Shown: positions 1-10,621 of the stretch, piece after piece
How positions within the stretch are numbered: the stretch's first letter is position 1
How the letters are laid out: each line of letters begins with the position of its first letter
NCBI GenBank assembly: GCA_028696815.1
Contig: JAQVGG010000001.1
Location: forward strand, 1 to 64,000
Length of the DNA: 64,000 nucleotides
Reading direction: 5' to 3'
Source: Candidatus Altimarinota bacterium
Lineage (GTDB): Bacteria > Patescibacteriota > Gracilibacteria > BD1-5 > UBA6164
The notes under the pieces: model-generated
Database searches by the model: none
Told to the model about the DNA's origin: nothing
The model's input: only the letters and a program-made list of their open reading frames with translations
Program-made: the position numbers and the translations under genes

Positions 1-84
1 GATAAAAAGCATTTTATTCTTGTTTTTTTATATAAATCATTATAATACTAGGTCAATACATTTTATTTTATTAATGTTAACATT

Positions 85-282
85 ATGAAAACATTAAATA
101 TTATAGCAAATATCCTTTTGGTAATAGGATGATTAAATTGGTGACTGGTAGGAGCTTTTGATTTTAATCTAGTTACTTTTATATTTTGAGTTTGAATCAT
201 ATGGTCAGATATAATTTATATATTAGTATGAATCGCTGCTCTTTATACCGTATTTTTTAACTATAAGTTATTTAAAGAATAA
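85..282 (+). CDS. DUF378 family small membrane protein
   Basis: A 65-residue protein with two membrane segments. The N-terminal half has the family signature (IGGLNWGLVGAFDFNLV) and the second half reads IIYILVGIAALY, as in DUF378/YuzA proteins. Function of the family is unknown. Four codons of the frame are TGA and fall where family members have glycine. It ends with TAA and is followed by about 160 bases of AT-rich spacer before the cytochrome gene. Confidence 0.85.
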
Positions 283-445
283 TAATTTTTGTTATAATTG
301 TAGCAATTAGGTTTACATTTTCTGATATAATAATTTGGTAACAAATTATATTATGCTTAAGTTATAGAGTTATAAAAATATATATTTTGACATTTTTAAA
401 GCCCTATATATATTAAGGTACATATTTTATTTTATAGTTTTTTTT

Positions 446-1009
446 ATGAGTTCAAATAATACATATCCTAAATCTATGATGTTTTATCATCTTTTATGAT
501 TTTTACTTGTAATTGCTGCATATGTAACTATATCTATGACAGATTTGTTTCCTAGATGAAGTTCTTTACGCGGAGTAGCTATACAAACTCATTTTTTAGT
601 ATGAATTATATTAATAATGTTTTTTATTCCTCGTTTTTTTATACGTGTTAAGAAGTTTAAATCTATACCTCCTATTACTCCATCTCTTAGTAAAAATAAT
701 AAAATTCTTGCAAATTTAGGACATTTTGCTTTATATGCTTGGATGGTAATTATGCCACTTCTTGGTTGGGCACTAGTAAGTGCAAATTATGGAAGTGTTA
801 ATATCTATGGAATTAATATTCCATGAATAATAGCTCAAAATAAAGAGATAGCTTCATTATTAAAAGAGCTTCATGAGGTTTTTGCAGGACTTGGTATGTT
901 TTTAATTATTGGGCATGTAGTTATGGCTTTATGGCATCATTTCAAGAAGCAAAATAATACAATGATTCGTATGTTTCCATGGTTTAAGTGGGGAATGAAG
1001 AAAGACTAA
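446..1009 (+). CDS. Cytochrome b561 family protein
   Basis: A 187-residue integral membrane protein with four predicted membrane helices. Candidate haem-ligating histidines lie near the start of helix 1 (FYHLLGF), in QTHFLVG, in LGHFALYAW and in IIGHVVMALWHH. Family members are di-haem b proteins that move electrons to or from quinones. Only the middle part is open in the standard code; TGA codons at residues 18, 38 and 52 read as glycine. It may feed the quinol pool used by the NO reductase at 8.2 kb, which is an inference. Confidence 0.85.
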
Positions 1010-1046
1010 AAAATAGCATTTACTTTAAGTAAATGCTATTTTTTTA
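1009..1046 (+). terminator. Rho-independent terminator after cytochrome b561
   Basis: A perfect inverted repeat (AAATAGCATTTACT, loop, AGTAAATGCTATTT) followed by a T run. It overlaps the stop codon of the cytochrome gene. Confidence 0.85.
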
Positions 1047-1056
1047 GATGTTTTAA

Positions 1057-1133
1057 TGGTCGGGAACGTGAGACTCGAACTCACAACCCCACGCTCCCAA
1101 AGCGTGTGCGCTAGCCAATTGCGCCAGTTCCCG
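1057..1133 (-). tRNA. tRNA-Pro (anticodon TGG)
   Basis: The acceptor stem CGGGAAC pairs with GTTCCCG, the anticodon stem CACGC/GCGTG encloses a loop with TGG, and the T arm has GTTCGAGTC. The discriminator A and a templated CCA are present at the 3' end. Confidence 0.95.
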
Positions 1134-1136
1134 AAA

Positions 1137-1385
1137 TTTAATTAAAAATTACGAATTTTCAATTACGAATAAAATTTTGAAAAAATATACTCGTAATTCG
1201 TAATTGTCAGATTTTAAAATTTATCAAATGGTGGGCATAGGTGGAGTTGAACCACCGACCTCACGATTATCAGTCGTGCGCTCTAACCAACTGAGCTATA
1301 CGCCCTTGTAAATTAAAAATTACGAATTATCAATTACGAATAAAGTTTTGGAAAATATACTCGTAATTCGTAATTCGTAATTTTT
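1137..1385. repeat. Duplicated palindromic spacer between tRNA genes
   Basis: The tRNA-Pro/tRNA-Ile spacer (about 1137-1203) and the tRNA-Ile/tRNA-Gly spacer (about 1315-1378) are near-identical. Each begins with AATTACGAATT and ends with its reverse complement AATTCGTAATT, so each copy can fold as a hairpin. The tRNA-Ile gene lies between the copies. Confidence 0.8.
1229..1305 (-). tRNA. tRNA-Ile (anticodon GAT)
   Basis: The acceptor stem GGGCGTA/TATGCCC, the anticodon stem CACGA/TCGTG with loop CTGATAA, and the T arm GGTTCAACTCC give a standard cloverleaf. Discriminator A and CCA are encoded. Confidence 0.95.
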
Positions 1386-1398
1386 GCTTTTTTTAAAA

Positions 1399-1475
1399 TG
1401 GAGCGGGTGATGGGACTCGAACCCACAACCCTCTGCTTGGAAGGCAGATGCTCTAGCCAATTGAGCTACACCCGC
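1399..1475 (-). tRNA. tRNA-Gly (anticodon TCC)
   Basis: The acceptor stem GCGGGTG/CACCCGC and the anticodon loop CTTCCAA (TCC) identify a normal glycine tRNA that reads GGN codons. The 3' end TCCA is encoded. This is not the UCA-anticodon glycine tRNA needed to read UGA; that one was not found in the window. Confidence 0.95.
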
Positions 1476-1542
1476 ATATCACACTTTTAAACTTGCGTGA
1501 GGTATATTATGAAAAAAGTTCCTCAAGTCAAATTTTTTTTTA

Positions 1543-1773
1543 TTATTTTATATCTATACTTCAAGTATTTGTTTCTTCTCAGTTTATCTTGATTATCACA
1601 TTGTTAGGTTTTGAGATATCGATTTTTGTTTTTGACATTTCTATATTAACATAATAGACCTTTTCGCTAAGCTCATTTAATTTTTTTATATTTTTTTCAT
1701 TTCATAGTGTATATCAAACAAAAAAGGATGATAAGATAAGTATAGAAGAGATAATAAGTTTTAAATCTTTCAT
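1543..1773 (-). CDS. Hypothetical protein with N-terminal membrane anchor
   Basis: A 76-residue protein beginning MKDLKLIISSILILSSFFVGY, a signal-anchor or signal peptide, followed by a short polar tail. No family is recognised. It is the last gene of a minus-strand cluster; its start codon sits one base from the stop of the next upstream gene, so the two are probably co-transcribed and translationally coupled. Confidence 0.65.
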
Positions 1774-1774
1774 G

Positions 1775-2236
1775 TTATAGTTTTAATAATCTGATAACTT
1801 TATCTACAAAACCTAAATTTTCTTTTCAGTTTTCTACTATGTAGTTTGTTAATATATTTTTTAGGTCTAATGCTATGTTGTTGTCTATGTTTAAATCTAG
1901 ATGTCTAAGTCATTTTTTATTTAGATTTAACCTGACTAATATAGCATTTTCTCATTCATATAAAAGAGTAAAAGAGTCAATTACAGAAAAATCATAAAAA
2001 CTATCTCAGATTTTTATTCAAAGTTCATTTATACTTACCTCAACCAGATCAGAAGTGTTATTTTCTACAAAATATATAAGTCATGATAAAAGTAGTATGA
2101 TAAAACTCATACCATATTGTTTAGTTAGAAATCACCATATAACAAGACCTATAACAATTGATAAAGTTATAATATACCATGTATTTCATCTAGATTTTTT
2201 TGAAGAAAAACTCCAAGAGTAAATTGTTTGCGACAT
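1775..2236 (-). CDS. Membrane protein of unknown function
   Basis: A 153-residue protein with two closely spaced membrane helices at about residues 20-50, then a soluble domain of about 100 residues rich in beta-type sequence. The pattern (two helices, then a compact cytoplasmic domain) resembles PH-like small membrane proteins common in CPR genomes, but no motif settles it. It lies between the T4SS-like pilin gene and a small anchored protein, suggesting a role in the same envelope apparatus. Confidence 0.7.
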
Positions 2237-2257
2237 TTTTATTTTATAAAATATAAA

Positions 2258-2611
2258 CTAAGCTAAATTATCTAAAATAACTTTTACTATAAACCAAGCA
2301 AGAGCAGCTAGTGCAAAACCTCAAAGAGCCATAATTATAGTGTCTCTTCATTTTGTTTTGTCTTGTTCTAGAGAACCAAAAAGTATTTTATAAGCTCAAA
2401 TTATTACAAATATGATAGCTATAGTTCCAGCAAATCACATCAAGAAATCTATAGCATTTCTTATCATTTGTGGTATATCAGACAGATGAACGTCTCAAGT
2501 TCTAAGTTTATCTCCTACATTATCTCAAAATACTCCTCAATCAACTGCTAGTGATACCTTTGTGATGAAAAGCAGGCTTAATCATAATCATGATTTTATT
2601 ATTGTTTTCAT
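2258..2611 (-). CDS. TrbC/VirB2-like T4SS pilin
   Basis: A 117-residue protein with an N-terminal signal sequence ending near SLAVDGG and two hydrophobic helices (about residues 55-75 and 90-115) separated by a short basic loop (SLEQDKTKGRD). This is the layout of the TrbC/VirB2 pilin family found beside PrgI and TraC-like genes in CPR genomes. A second protein of the same layout is at 59974-60339. Confidence 0.75.
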
Positions 2612-2621
2612 ATTTTTTGTT

Positions 2622-3353
2622 TTAAGAAACTAAATTATAATTTCCGATTTCTTGTTTTACCTCAGTAAAGTTATCAAGTCTTGGATTGTAGTAATCAATT
2701 AAAAAATTTACCAATTCTTCTTTTGATAGTTCTGATGCCTTTATTCAGATATTTTCTAAAGCAGTTTTTACTCAATTAGCTCTAGAGTAAAGTCATTTTT
2801 TTGATTCACTAAATGCTCTTATTTGACTTTTTATTCTTACAGTATCAACGCTATTTCAAAAAACAGAAGCCCAAAATTTTTTAAATGGTCAAAATATACT
2901 TGTATCTCTAACTGAAGTATTTTCAACCTTATCAAAAGGTATGATTATATAAAACTCTTTTTTCATGATTTGAGCTACTTCTATAAGTTTTTTTAGATAT
3001 TCTATGTATTCATAAGTCTGGTTTTGAAGTAGAGAGTTTTTTTGATGCAGAGCCTTATCACTTAGTTTTTTTAAATAAGAATCTATATCAAGCTTTTTTG
3101 ATCTAACAAGGATTTGGATAGGGAAATCAAGAGAGTTTAAAAATCTCTGAAAACTTATGATTATAGCATCTTGTTCTTCAGTACTTTTTAGTAAAAAGTT
3201 TATTGAAGAGCATTTTAAAACAAGTCTAGCACTATCATCTTTCATAATCATAACATTTTCTCTTACTTGAGAAAAAGCAAGATGTCTTTGTGTTGAGCTA
3301 TCTGCTACTTCTTTTTTTGCTTTTTTTACGGTTTTATTTGAGTTTATTACCAT
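2622..3353 (-). CDS. TraC-domain protein
   Basis: A 243-residue soluble protein. The N-terminal half contains VMIMKDDSARLVLKCSSINF and FLNSLDFPIQILVRS, a signature of the VirB4/TraC N-terminal domain, which in CPR genomes often stands alone upstream of the ATPase. The start is ATG at 3353. A TGA codon at residue 156 has been read as glycine; the remaining 88 residues continue without a stop and end DNFTEVKQEI-. It lies directly downstream of a PrgI-family gene, the usual order in these clusters. No VirB4 ATPase is present in this stretch. Confidence 0.75.
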
Positions 3354-3369
3354 ATATTAATTAGTTAGT

Positions 3370-3786
3370 TTAAATATTTTTTAATTTTTCTTGAAGAGTG
3401 TTTATCTTTTCTACTTTTTCACTTGTTTCAACTCTTTTATCTTTTATTTCTGAGGCCATTGATACAAATCATATATCTATAGGTTGATATGAGTCAACTC
3501 ATTTTTGCCATTTTTTAGGTTCTGAGTTTATAACTTGTCTCACCAGATTTAATATATAAGGTATAAAAGTCATCTCAGAATGCTTAAATAACGCAATTAC
3601 AAGAGTGATTAAGGCAATAAAAATAGCAGGGACTGCAGCAATTTCAGGGCCAACATTTGGAGTTAGTCACTGAAAAATACTATAAGCTATTCAAAATCAT
3701 ATCATTATAATAAACAGTTGTTTTAAACTTAATCATAAAAATATTGGGTCTTCGTTTTCTATCTGTACAGGGATTTTGTATTGCAC
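3370..3786 (-). CDS. PrgI family membrane protein
   Basis: A 138-residue protein starting at GTG (VQYKIPVQIENEDPIF), with two membrane helices at about residues 20-38 and 48-65, and a charged coiled-coil tail. QYKIPVQIE followed by a two-helix hairpin is the PrgI-family signature; these proteins accompany TraC-like and T4SS pilin genes in CPR bacteria. No ATG lies in frame nearby, so GTG is taken as the start. Together with the genes downstream to 1543 it forms an envelope-complex operon. Confidence 0.8.
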
Positions 3787-3888
3787 GAGTGAAAAAATGT
3801 TAAATATTAAATATTGAGTGTTAAATGTTAAATATTTTTAATTTAAAATTTAACATTTATAATTTCTTAATCATTATATATTTTTTCT

Positions 3889-4329
3889 TTATTTTTCAAA
3901 TACTTCTGACCAAATTATATCTTCAAAGCTTTGCATGATTTCATAATCTTTATCATATTCGTGATCATATCAAAGTATATGTAGGATAGAATGGATAAGT
4001 AGTCTGTAAAATTCTTTTTCTTCAGAGTGATTATAATCTAGAGCTTGTGATTTCAGTTTATCCTCACATATGACAACTTCTCAGGCTGGCTCACCATCTT
4101 TTAAGATAGAAAAATCATCATAATAATGAAAGCTAAGCACATCAGTAGCTTTATCAATTCCTCTGTATGTTTTGTTCAAATTTTTTATACCATCAAGGTC
4201 TAAAAATACTATATTGAGTATTCAATTTTGTGGTTTTTGTATTATATTAGAAACTTTTTCAAATATACTGTCAATAGTTTTTTTTGAATAGTTAAAAGAA
4301 GGGGGATTTATGATACTATAGCTAAACAT
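3889..4329 (-). CDS. ybeY: Endoribonuclease YbeY
   Basis: A 146-residue metal-dependent RNase of the UPF0054 family, involved in 16S rRNA maturation and ribosome quality control. The catalytic zinc site is visible near the C-terminus as HSILHILGYDHEYD (H-x3-H-x5-H pattern), with the conserved GYDH glycine encoded by TGA. The upstream KATDVLSF motif, equivalent to the family TDVLSFP, is also present. The protein has close to normal length. Confidence 0.93.
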
Positions 4330-4375
4330 AAGATATTTGTAAATTTAAAATAATTTGATTTAAGTATAATGTTTT

Positions 4376-4404
4376 TTGTAAAAATAACAAAAAAAATTAT
4401 AATG
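4376..4404 (+). promoter_or_regulatory. Sigma-70 type promoter for the RNA at 4411
   Basis: TTGTAA at 4376-4381 and TATAAT at 4399-4404 are separated by 17 bases, an optimal spacing. Transcription would start near 4411. Confidence 0.6.
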
Positions 4405-4410
4405 AGTTTA

Positions 4411-4658
4411 CAAATCTATTTTATCGGCTGCACGCTTTAGAATATTTTTCTCTTACACGAAAAAATATATGAGAAGTTCTTGGTAACTGTCTGACTGAGA
4501 GTTGAGCTTAGTGCATTTCTTTCATAAAGGTAGTGGGCGTCTCAAAAAACTGCAATAGCAAGAGATACAAAATCTCTAAACTGACCATAAAATGGATTTT
4601 AAATTTATGACCTTAAAAAGCAAGACTTAAGAAGTAATATTCTCTTGCTTTTTTTTAT
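4411..4658 (+). ncRNA. Structured non-coding RNA candidate
   Basis: A stretch of about 245 bases between divergent ybeY and the ferredoxin gene, with its own promoter and a terminator hairpin (AAAGCAAGA/TCTTGCTTT plus T8) at 4617-4658. It is noticeably less AT-rich than its surroundings and contains possible stems: ATATTTTT/AAAAAATAT, TGCAC/GTGCA, AAGTTC/GAGCTT, AGAGAT/ATCTCT. No open frame of note is present. I do not recognise hallmark sequences of tmRNA, RNase P RNA, SRP RNA or a tRNA. A 6S-type RNA or a lineage-specific RNA is possible. Confidence 0.5.
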
Positions 4659-4705
4659 TTTTTTATATAATTTTATATTAATTTAATATATAATAAAATT
4701 TACAG

Positions 4706-4939
4706 ATGACATTATTAACAGAAGAACAATTAAACAAACTAAAAGAAGCTTGAGTAAAAGTACCTTGAGTAAATGAAAGTTGTATAGGTTGTAGTGCTTG
4801 TGTTGCTATAGCTCCAGATGTGTTTGAGTTAGACGATGAAGGTAAAAGTGTAGTTATTGCTAGAGATTCATACAATGAAGAAGATGTAAACGATGCAATC
4901 GGAGCTTGTCCAGTTGATGCTATATATTGGGAAAGGTAA
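4706..4939 (+). CDS. Ferredoxin, single [4Fe-4S] type
   Basis: A 77-residue soluble electron carrier. The cluster ligands are in CIGCSAC (residues 26-32) and a C-terminal CPVD motif (ACPVDAI), the pattern of single-cluster 4Fe-4S ferredoxins. It is a plausible electron acceptor for the KorA/KorB 2-oxoacid oxidoreductase at 29.9-32.2 kb. It starts 47 bases after the terminator of the preceding RNA. Confidence 0.9.
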
Positions 4940-5328
4940 AAATAGGTGGTAGATTGTAGGAGTTAGGCAATAGGTTAAAAAGACATATTATTGTTAAATA
5001 ATATGTCTTTTTAAGTGTAAAAACCTTGCCATCTACTACCTATAACCTGTGACTTAATACATACTACCTAATATCTTATTTATTATGTTAACCATTTTTA
5101 CTACATATTTTTTAACATTGTTAAAAAATATCCAACTATTGCTAAGATATTAAAATATTTTATAAATACATTTTAAAAATAAGGTTTTATTTGCTTGGAG
5201 ACCCTGTTTTTTACTTTTTAACAATGGGGAATTATTTTTTAACATCCTTGTTCTAAAATTGTTAGCATAAATTTAAAAAATCATTATTTTAAAGTAATGC
5301 AATTTATAAATCTTAAAATAGAAAATTT
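4940..5328. other. Leader region between ferredoxin and nrdA
   Basis: The first part holds a terminator hairpin for the ferredoxin gene at about 4978-5014 (AAAAAGACATATTATT / AATAATATGTCTTTTT). From 5015 to 5328 there is no gene. Two copies of TATTTTTTAAC occur at 5106-5116 and 5233-5243; the first forms a palindrome with GTTAAAAAATA at 5120-5130. No ACAC-N8-GTGT NrdR box is visible here. Confidence 0.6.
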
Positions 5329-7941
5329 ATGAAAATAAAAGTAATAAAAAATAGGGAATGAGATATGATTCCTTTTGATAAAAGTAGAATCGATAGAGCT
5401 ATTGAAAAATGAGCTGAACATGCTTGATATAGTGATTTTTCTTTTATAGATGCTATTTGAGATAAAGTAGTAGCTAGATTAAAAGATATAATTATAAGTT
5501 TTGAAGGAGAAAAGGTTTTAGAGATAGAAGAAATTCAAGACAATGTAGAAAAAGTACTGATGGAAGAAGGGTATTTTGATATAGTAAAAGCATATATCAT
5601 CTATAGAGCAGATAGAAATAAGGCTAGAGAAAAAAGAAGAGAACAAGTAGAGAAAAAACTAGAAAAACAAACTTTAAAAATAGTAAAAAGTAATTGAGAG
5701 AAAGAAAACTTTGATATAGAAAAAGTTAAAAATACATACAAAATTGTTTCTTTCAAACTAGCAAGAAAATGTAGATTTGAAGATTTGGAAAAGTCTTTAA
5801 GAAAGTATATTGTAGAGGGTATGAAAACTTCAGATATACTTAAGATGATGATAAAATCTGCTATAGATCTTATATCTGTGGAAAATACTTCTTGGCAGTT
5901 TATAGCAGGAAGATTACAACTTCTTGATATTTATAAACAAGCTTCAAGAAATAGAAGTATGGATATCAAAAAAATCTATGAACCAAAACAATATCTAAAA
6001 CTTTTTAAGGAGTATGTAGATAAAAAACTCTATTACAAAGATTTTTTCAAATACTACTCTGAAGATGATATACTAGAAGCTTGAAAACACCTTAAAAAAG
6101 ATACTGACTTTTCATACAATTATACAACAGTGATGATGTATAACAAAAGGTATCTTTTAAATCCAAACAAGATAATAAAAGAACTTCCTCAAGAGATGTA
6201 TATGAGTGCCGCATTATTTTTAGCTATTCCTGAAAGTGATGAAACAAGACTTGATGTAGCAAAAAAGATTTATGATTATTGTTCTACAGGTAAAATCTCT
6301 CTTCCTACACCAACTCTACTAAATGCTAGAACAAACTTTCATCAACTATCTAGTTGTTTCAAGTTCAATGTAGATGATGATTTAAGAGCAATTTACCATA
6401 GTATAGAAAATATGGCTCAAGTATCAAAATTTGGTGGTGGTATTTGAGTGTATCTTGGAAACATAAGATCAAGAGGTGGTTATATCAGATGAGTAAAGGG
6501 TGCAGCTTGAGGAGTTAATCCATGGATAAAAGTTATAAATGATACTGCTATTGCTGTAAATCAACTTTGAGCAAGAGCTTGAGCTATAAGTGTAACACTA
6601 GATGTATTTCATAGGGATATATATAGCTTCCTTGATTTGCAAACTGAAACTTGAGATATTAGAAGTAAAGCTTTTGATATATTTCCAGCAGTTACTTTTC
6701 CTGATTTATTTATGGAAAGAGTACAAGAAAACTGAGATTGGACACTTTTTGATCCAAAAGAAATTAGCGATAAAGTATGAAAAAAACTCCAAGATCATTT
6801 TTGAGAAGAGTTTGAGAAGTTTTATGTAGAGTGTGAAAAAAATGAAGATTTGGAACTGAAAAAAGTAGTTAAAGCAAGAGATCTTTTTAAGAAATTTATG
6901 AAAGCAACAGTTGAAACAGGTATGCCATATGCTTTTTTTAGAGATACAGTAAACGCTGCAAATCCAAATAAACATGCTTGAAATATATATAGTACTCAAC
7001 TTTGTGTAGAGATATGTCAAAATACATCTACTTCTAAGTTTATAGAAGAAGAAATAGAAGATTGAAAAGTAGTAATTAAATATGAGCCAGGTGATTCAGT
7101 AGTATGTAACCTAGCAAGTATAAATGTTGCAAAAGTAAATAAAGATGAAGATATAAAGGAAATAGTCCCAGTTGCTATGAGAGTACTTGATAATGTAATA
7201 ACTCTAAACTTTTACCCAGTAAAAGAAACTGAAATAACAGCTAAAAAATATAGATCTGTATGACTTGGGTTTTTATGACTTGCTGAATACTTAGCAACTC
7301 ATAAGCTAGCTTATGACAGTAAAGATGCTCGTGATGTTACTGATAAGTTATTTGAAAAATATGCTTATCATACACTAAAAGCCTCAAATAAACTTGCAAA
7401 AGAAAGGTGAGTTTATAAGGTTTACGAAGGATCTGAGTGGTCAAAAGGTATACTTCTTTGAAAAGATGCCTCATGGTTTAAGAAAAACTCAGGTATGTCA
7501 GATAAATGGTTAAAATTAATAGAAAATATCAAAAAAGATTGAGTTAGATTTGCTTATCACTTAGCTCCGGCTCCAAATACTTCTACAGCACTTGTTATAT
7601 GAACTACTGCTTCAGTGCTTCCTATATACAAAAAATATTTTGTAGAAACAAATGCAGTTGCTCCAAGTGTAAATGTAGCACCAAATCTAGATGAAGATAA
7701 TTTTTGGTATTATAAAGAATATGTAAATTTAGATATGAATGATGTAATAGATATGGTTTCAGTTATATATAAATGGATAGATCAATCTATAAGCTTTGAA
7801 TGGTTGGTTAATCCTCAAAAAGTTTCTCCTATTGAATTATATAACTACTATCTAAAATCATGGAAACAAGGTATAAAAACAGTGTATTATGTAAGATCTA
7901 TGAGTCTAGAAGTTAAATGATGTGAAAGTTGTAGTGGATAG
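5329..7941 (+). CDS. nrdA: Class I ribonucleotide reductase, alpha subunit
   Basis: An 870-residue catalytic subunit that reduces ribonucleoside diphosphates. Two ATP-cone domains appear in tandem at the N-terminus (about residues 1-95 and 110-200), suggesting elaborate allosteric activity control. The barrel has LPTPTLLNA, SSCFKF (active-site cysteine), FGGGIGVYLGNIR, QLCVEICQNTS and NLASINVA. The C-terminus ends CESCSG, carrying the redox-relay cysteine pair. More than 30 TGA codons lie in frame. Its radical-generating partner NrdB is at 14313-15356, separated by norZ and the class III genes, an unusual spread. Confidence 0.95.
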
Positions 7942-7979
7942 AAATGTAGCTGGTAAGGCTTGATTAGAAATAAAAAATG

Positions 7980-8020
7980 TTAAAAAAGTTTATGCTATAT
8001 ATTGTATAAACTTTTTTATT
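7980..8020 (+). terminator. Terminator after nrdA
   Basis: An inverted repeat AAAAAAGTTTATGC / GTATAAACTTTTTT closes with a T run. A second small palindrome, TACCACAATATATGGTA, follows at about 8023-8039 and may be an operator; no regulator can be assigned. Confidence 0.7.
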
Positions 8021-8161
8021 TTACCACAATATATGGTATAAAATATATACAAACTTAGTCAATCTAAAATCAGTACAATTATTTGCAAGTTAAGGGATAT
8101 TTAGTATAAAGAGAGATACTATGTACACATCATAATAGTGTATATTTTACTTTTTAATTTT

Positions 8162-10507
8162 ATGCTTATGAAGCAATCTTTGTTGGATAAGTTTATGACA
8201 ACAAGATACCTTGCTTGGACTTTTTGGGTCTTGGTTGTGGTTATGGTATCATCACTACTTTTTTTTACTGCAAATCTAGGTAAAGAGATTCCTCCAATAC
8301 CTGAACTTGTTAGATCAGAAAATGGAGAAGTACTTTATGAAAAAGATGATATAGTACAATGAAAAGCGTACTTTCAAGAGTTTGACTTAACTGACTGGTG
8401 ATCTTTTTTGGGTATGTGAGCTTATATTTGACCTGATTTTTCAACTGACTTTTTCCATAATAGGGCAGTTTATCTATATAACTACTATGGAAATCAAAAT
8501 TTTTGAAAAGGGATAGATGAGCTAAATCTTATTGAAAGATGAGCAATAAAAGAGATGACAAAGATTGATTTTAATAACACATTTTTAAGAGAAAATGAGG
8601 TAATCTATACTGAAGCTTCAGCTCTAGCTTACAAAAATAATATAGTTAGATTGCAAGATATGCTTCTTAATTGAGATCCTTCAAGATGATATCCAGGGTG
8701 ATTTATAAAAGACTGACAAGTAAAAACATGGGACTGAAAGATAGAAACTGCTACAGCAGAAGAAAAAGTAGAGAAAATAGCTGCATTTATAGACTGGTCA
8801 CAACTTGTTGCATCTAGTCCTAGACTTGACTATGAAACAGGACTACCAGAAAATGATGCTAGAACATGGTCAAACGACTGGCCAAATGAACCTTTAGTAG
8901 ATCAAGATATATCATGGAGAGCACACGTAACTTCTCTTTGGGCATTTTTACTTCTTTGGGTTTTTAGTATATTTGTTGTATTTTTAGGTTACATGTATTT
9001 CTTTAAACCAGAAGATAAAAAAGACCTAGAAAAACCTTTAAAAGTAACAAAGATGTTTCCTTCTCAAACTAAGTTACTTAAATACGTTCCTGTAGTCGTT
9101 GCTTTATTTGTTCTTCAAATGTTTTTATGAGGTTATTTAGCCCATATATATATAGATCCCACTATGCCTTTTACATTTCCAGGACTTGAAAAAATAATTA
9201 ATATACCTCAAGAAATATTACCATTTAATGCTATTAGATCAATTCATACTCAATTAGCTATTTTATGGATAGCTGTAGGTTGGCTTGTTGGATGACTTAT
9301 GATAGCTCCTTGGGTGGCTTGAAAAGACCATAAGATTCCTTGGCTTGTTGATGTACTTTGGATAGCTATTTTAATTATTGCTGTTTGAAGTTTAGCTTGA
9401 CTTTATGCATGAGCAACAGGTATGTTACCAGAATCTTGGTTTTGGCTAGGTAATGAATGAAGAGAGCTTATAAACTTATGAAGACTTTGGGATTTTGCTT
9501 TAGTTTGAGGTTTAGTATTTTGGTTTTTGATGATTGTTTCACTTCTTAAAAAAGCAACTACAAATAATCCACTTGCTTCAGTTATAGTTTGGTCTTCGTT
9601 TGCGATAGCTTGATTGTATGTAGCTTGAATGATACCTTTTCATCAAATCATGCCAAACTTTACAGTTGATGATTTCTATAGATGGTGGGTAATTCACTTA
9701 TGGGTTGAATTAACATTTGAACTATTTGCGGTTTGAGTTATTGCTTTCTTTACGGTTTCACTATGACTTGTTTCACAAAAAAGTGCTGTAAAACTTATGT
9801 TGTTTGAACTTGTGCTTGTTATGTTTAGTTGAACTTTATGAGTATGACATCATTATTGGTGGCAAGGTCTTGATAGTCATTGGATAGCAATTTGAGGAAT
9901 ATTTTCTGCACTTGAACCAGTACCACTAGTACTTTTGATAGTTGAAGCATGGAATAATTATAGAGAAAAGACTTTCTGAGGAGAAAAATTTGAATGGTGA
10001 ACTGTATTTATGTGGATATCAGGTTCAGCTGTACTTAACTTTATTTGAGCATGATTTTTATGAATGGTTATAAATACGCCAACTATTAACTACTATTCAC
10101 ACGGTACTTATCTCATCATGCCTCATGGTCATGTAGCTTTGCTTTGAGCATTTGGTTATATAGCTATAGCATTCCTGTATCTTGTGGTTAGATCATATGC
10201 TCTGTCAAATAAACATGTATGGAATACAAAACTTACTAATACTTGATTTTGGCTGTTAACTATATGATTATTACTTTTTGCTCTACCTACAATTATCATT
10301 GGTTTCCATCAAGCTGGAACAGCATTTGATATGTGATATTATGCTGCTAGATTACATGAATCTTTGGCTCCTGTAGAGGGATGGATGTGGTTTAGGGTAA
10401 TACCAGATACGATGATGCTTCTTGGTTGAATAGCTATATTTTTTGATTTAGTTTTAAAAATATTTTTTGGTAAGAAAGCCAATACAAGGAGAAGTCAAAA
10501 TAAATAA
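8162..10507 (+). CDS. norZ: Quinol-dependent nitric oxide reductase (qNOR)
   Basis: A 781-residue haem-copper oxidase superfamily protein that reduces 2 NO to N2O using quinol. An extracytoplasmic domain (about residues 30-225) between helix 1 and the NorB-like core marks the single-subunit qNOR type. Metal ligands are visible: H362 (HTQLA), the non-haem iron site H512 with E516 (IHLWVELTFE) and H563/H564 (GVGHHYWW), and H655/H657 (MPHGHVALLGAF) for the two haems. At least 14 membrane helices. The start is ATG at 8162; an upstream GTG at 8138 is less likely. No partner NorC or denitrification genes lie nearby. A role in NO detoxification or respiration with cytochrome b561 is inferred. Confidence 0.93.
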
Positions 10508-10542
10508 GAAAAAAGTCAATCAAAAATTATAAAAAAATTTGA

Positions 10543-10601
10543 AATACACAACATATAGTGTATGATATAAATATCAATACACTATATGTTGTGTATTTTT
10601 T
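10543..10601 (+). promoter_or_regulatory. Paired NrdR boxes upstream of nrdD, also hairpin-terminator
   Basis: Two 16-base boxes match the ACAC-N8-GTGT form of NrdR sites: ACACAACATATAGTGT at 10546-10561 and ACACTATATGTTGTGT at 10579-10594. Their centres are 33 bases apart, about three helix turns, the usual NrdR arrangement. The boxes are also mirror copies, forming a long hairpin ended by six T, so the same DNA may terminate norZ. NrdR itself is encoded at 13758. Confidence 0.8.
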
Positions 10602-10621
10602 AACACTTAATTTTTGTCGGT

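Noticed and set aside
1399-1475. UGA-decoding glycine tRNA among the tRNA genes
   Set aside because: The anticodon is TCC, not TCA; the suppressor-type tRNA must be elsewhere.
4706-4875. Minus-strand frame over the ferredoxin gene
   Set aside because: It is antisense to a clear 4Fe-4S ferredoxin and has no family features.
8121-8145. NrdR box upstream of norZ (TACACATCATAATAGTGTA)
   Set aside because: The inner spacing is nine bases rather than eight and there is no second box in phase.
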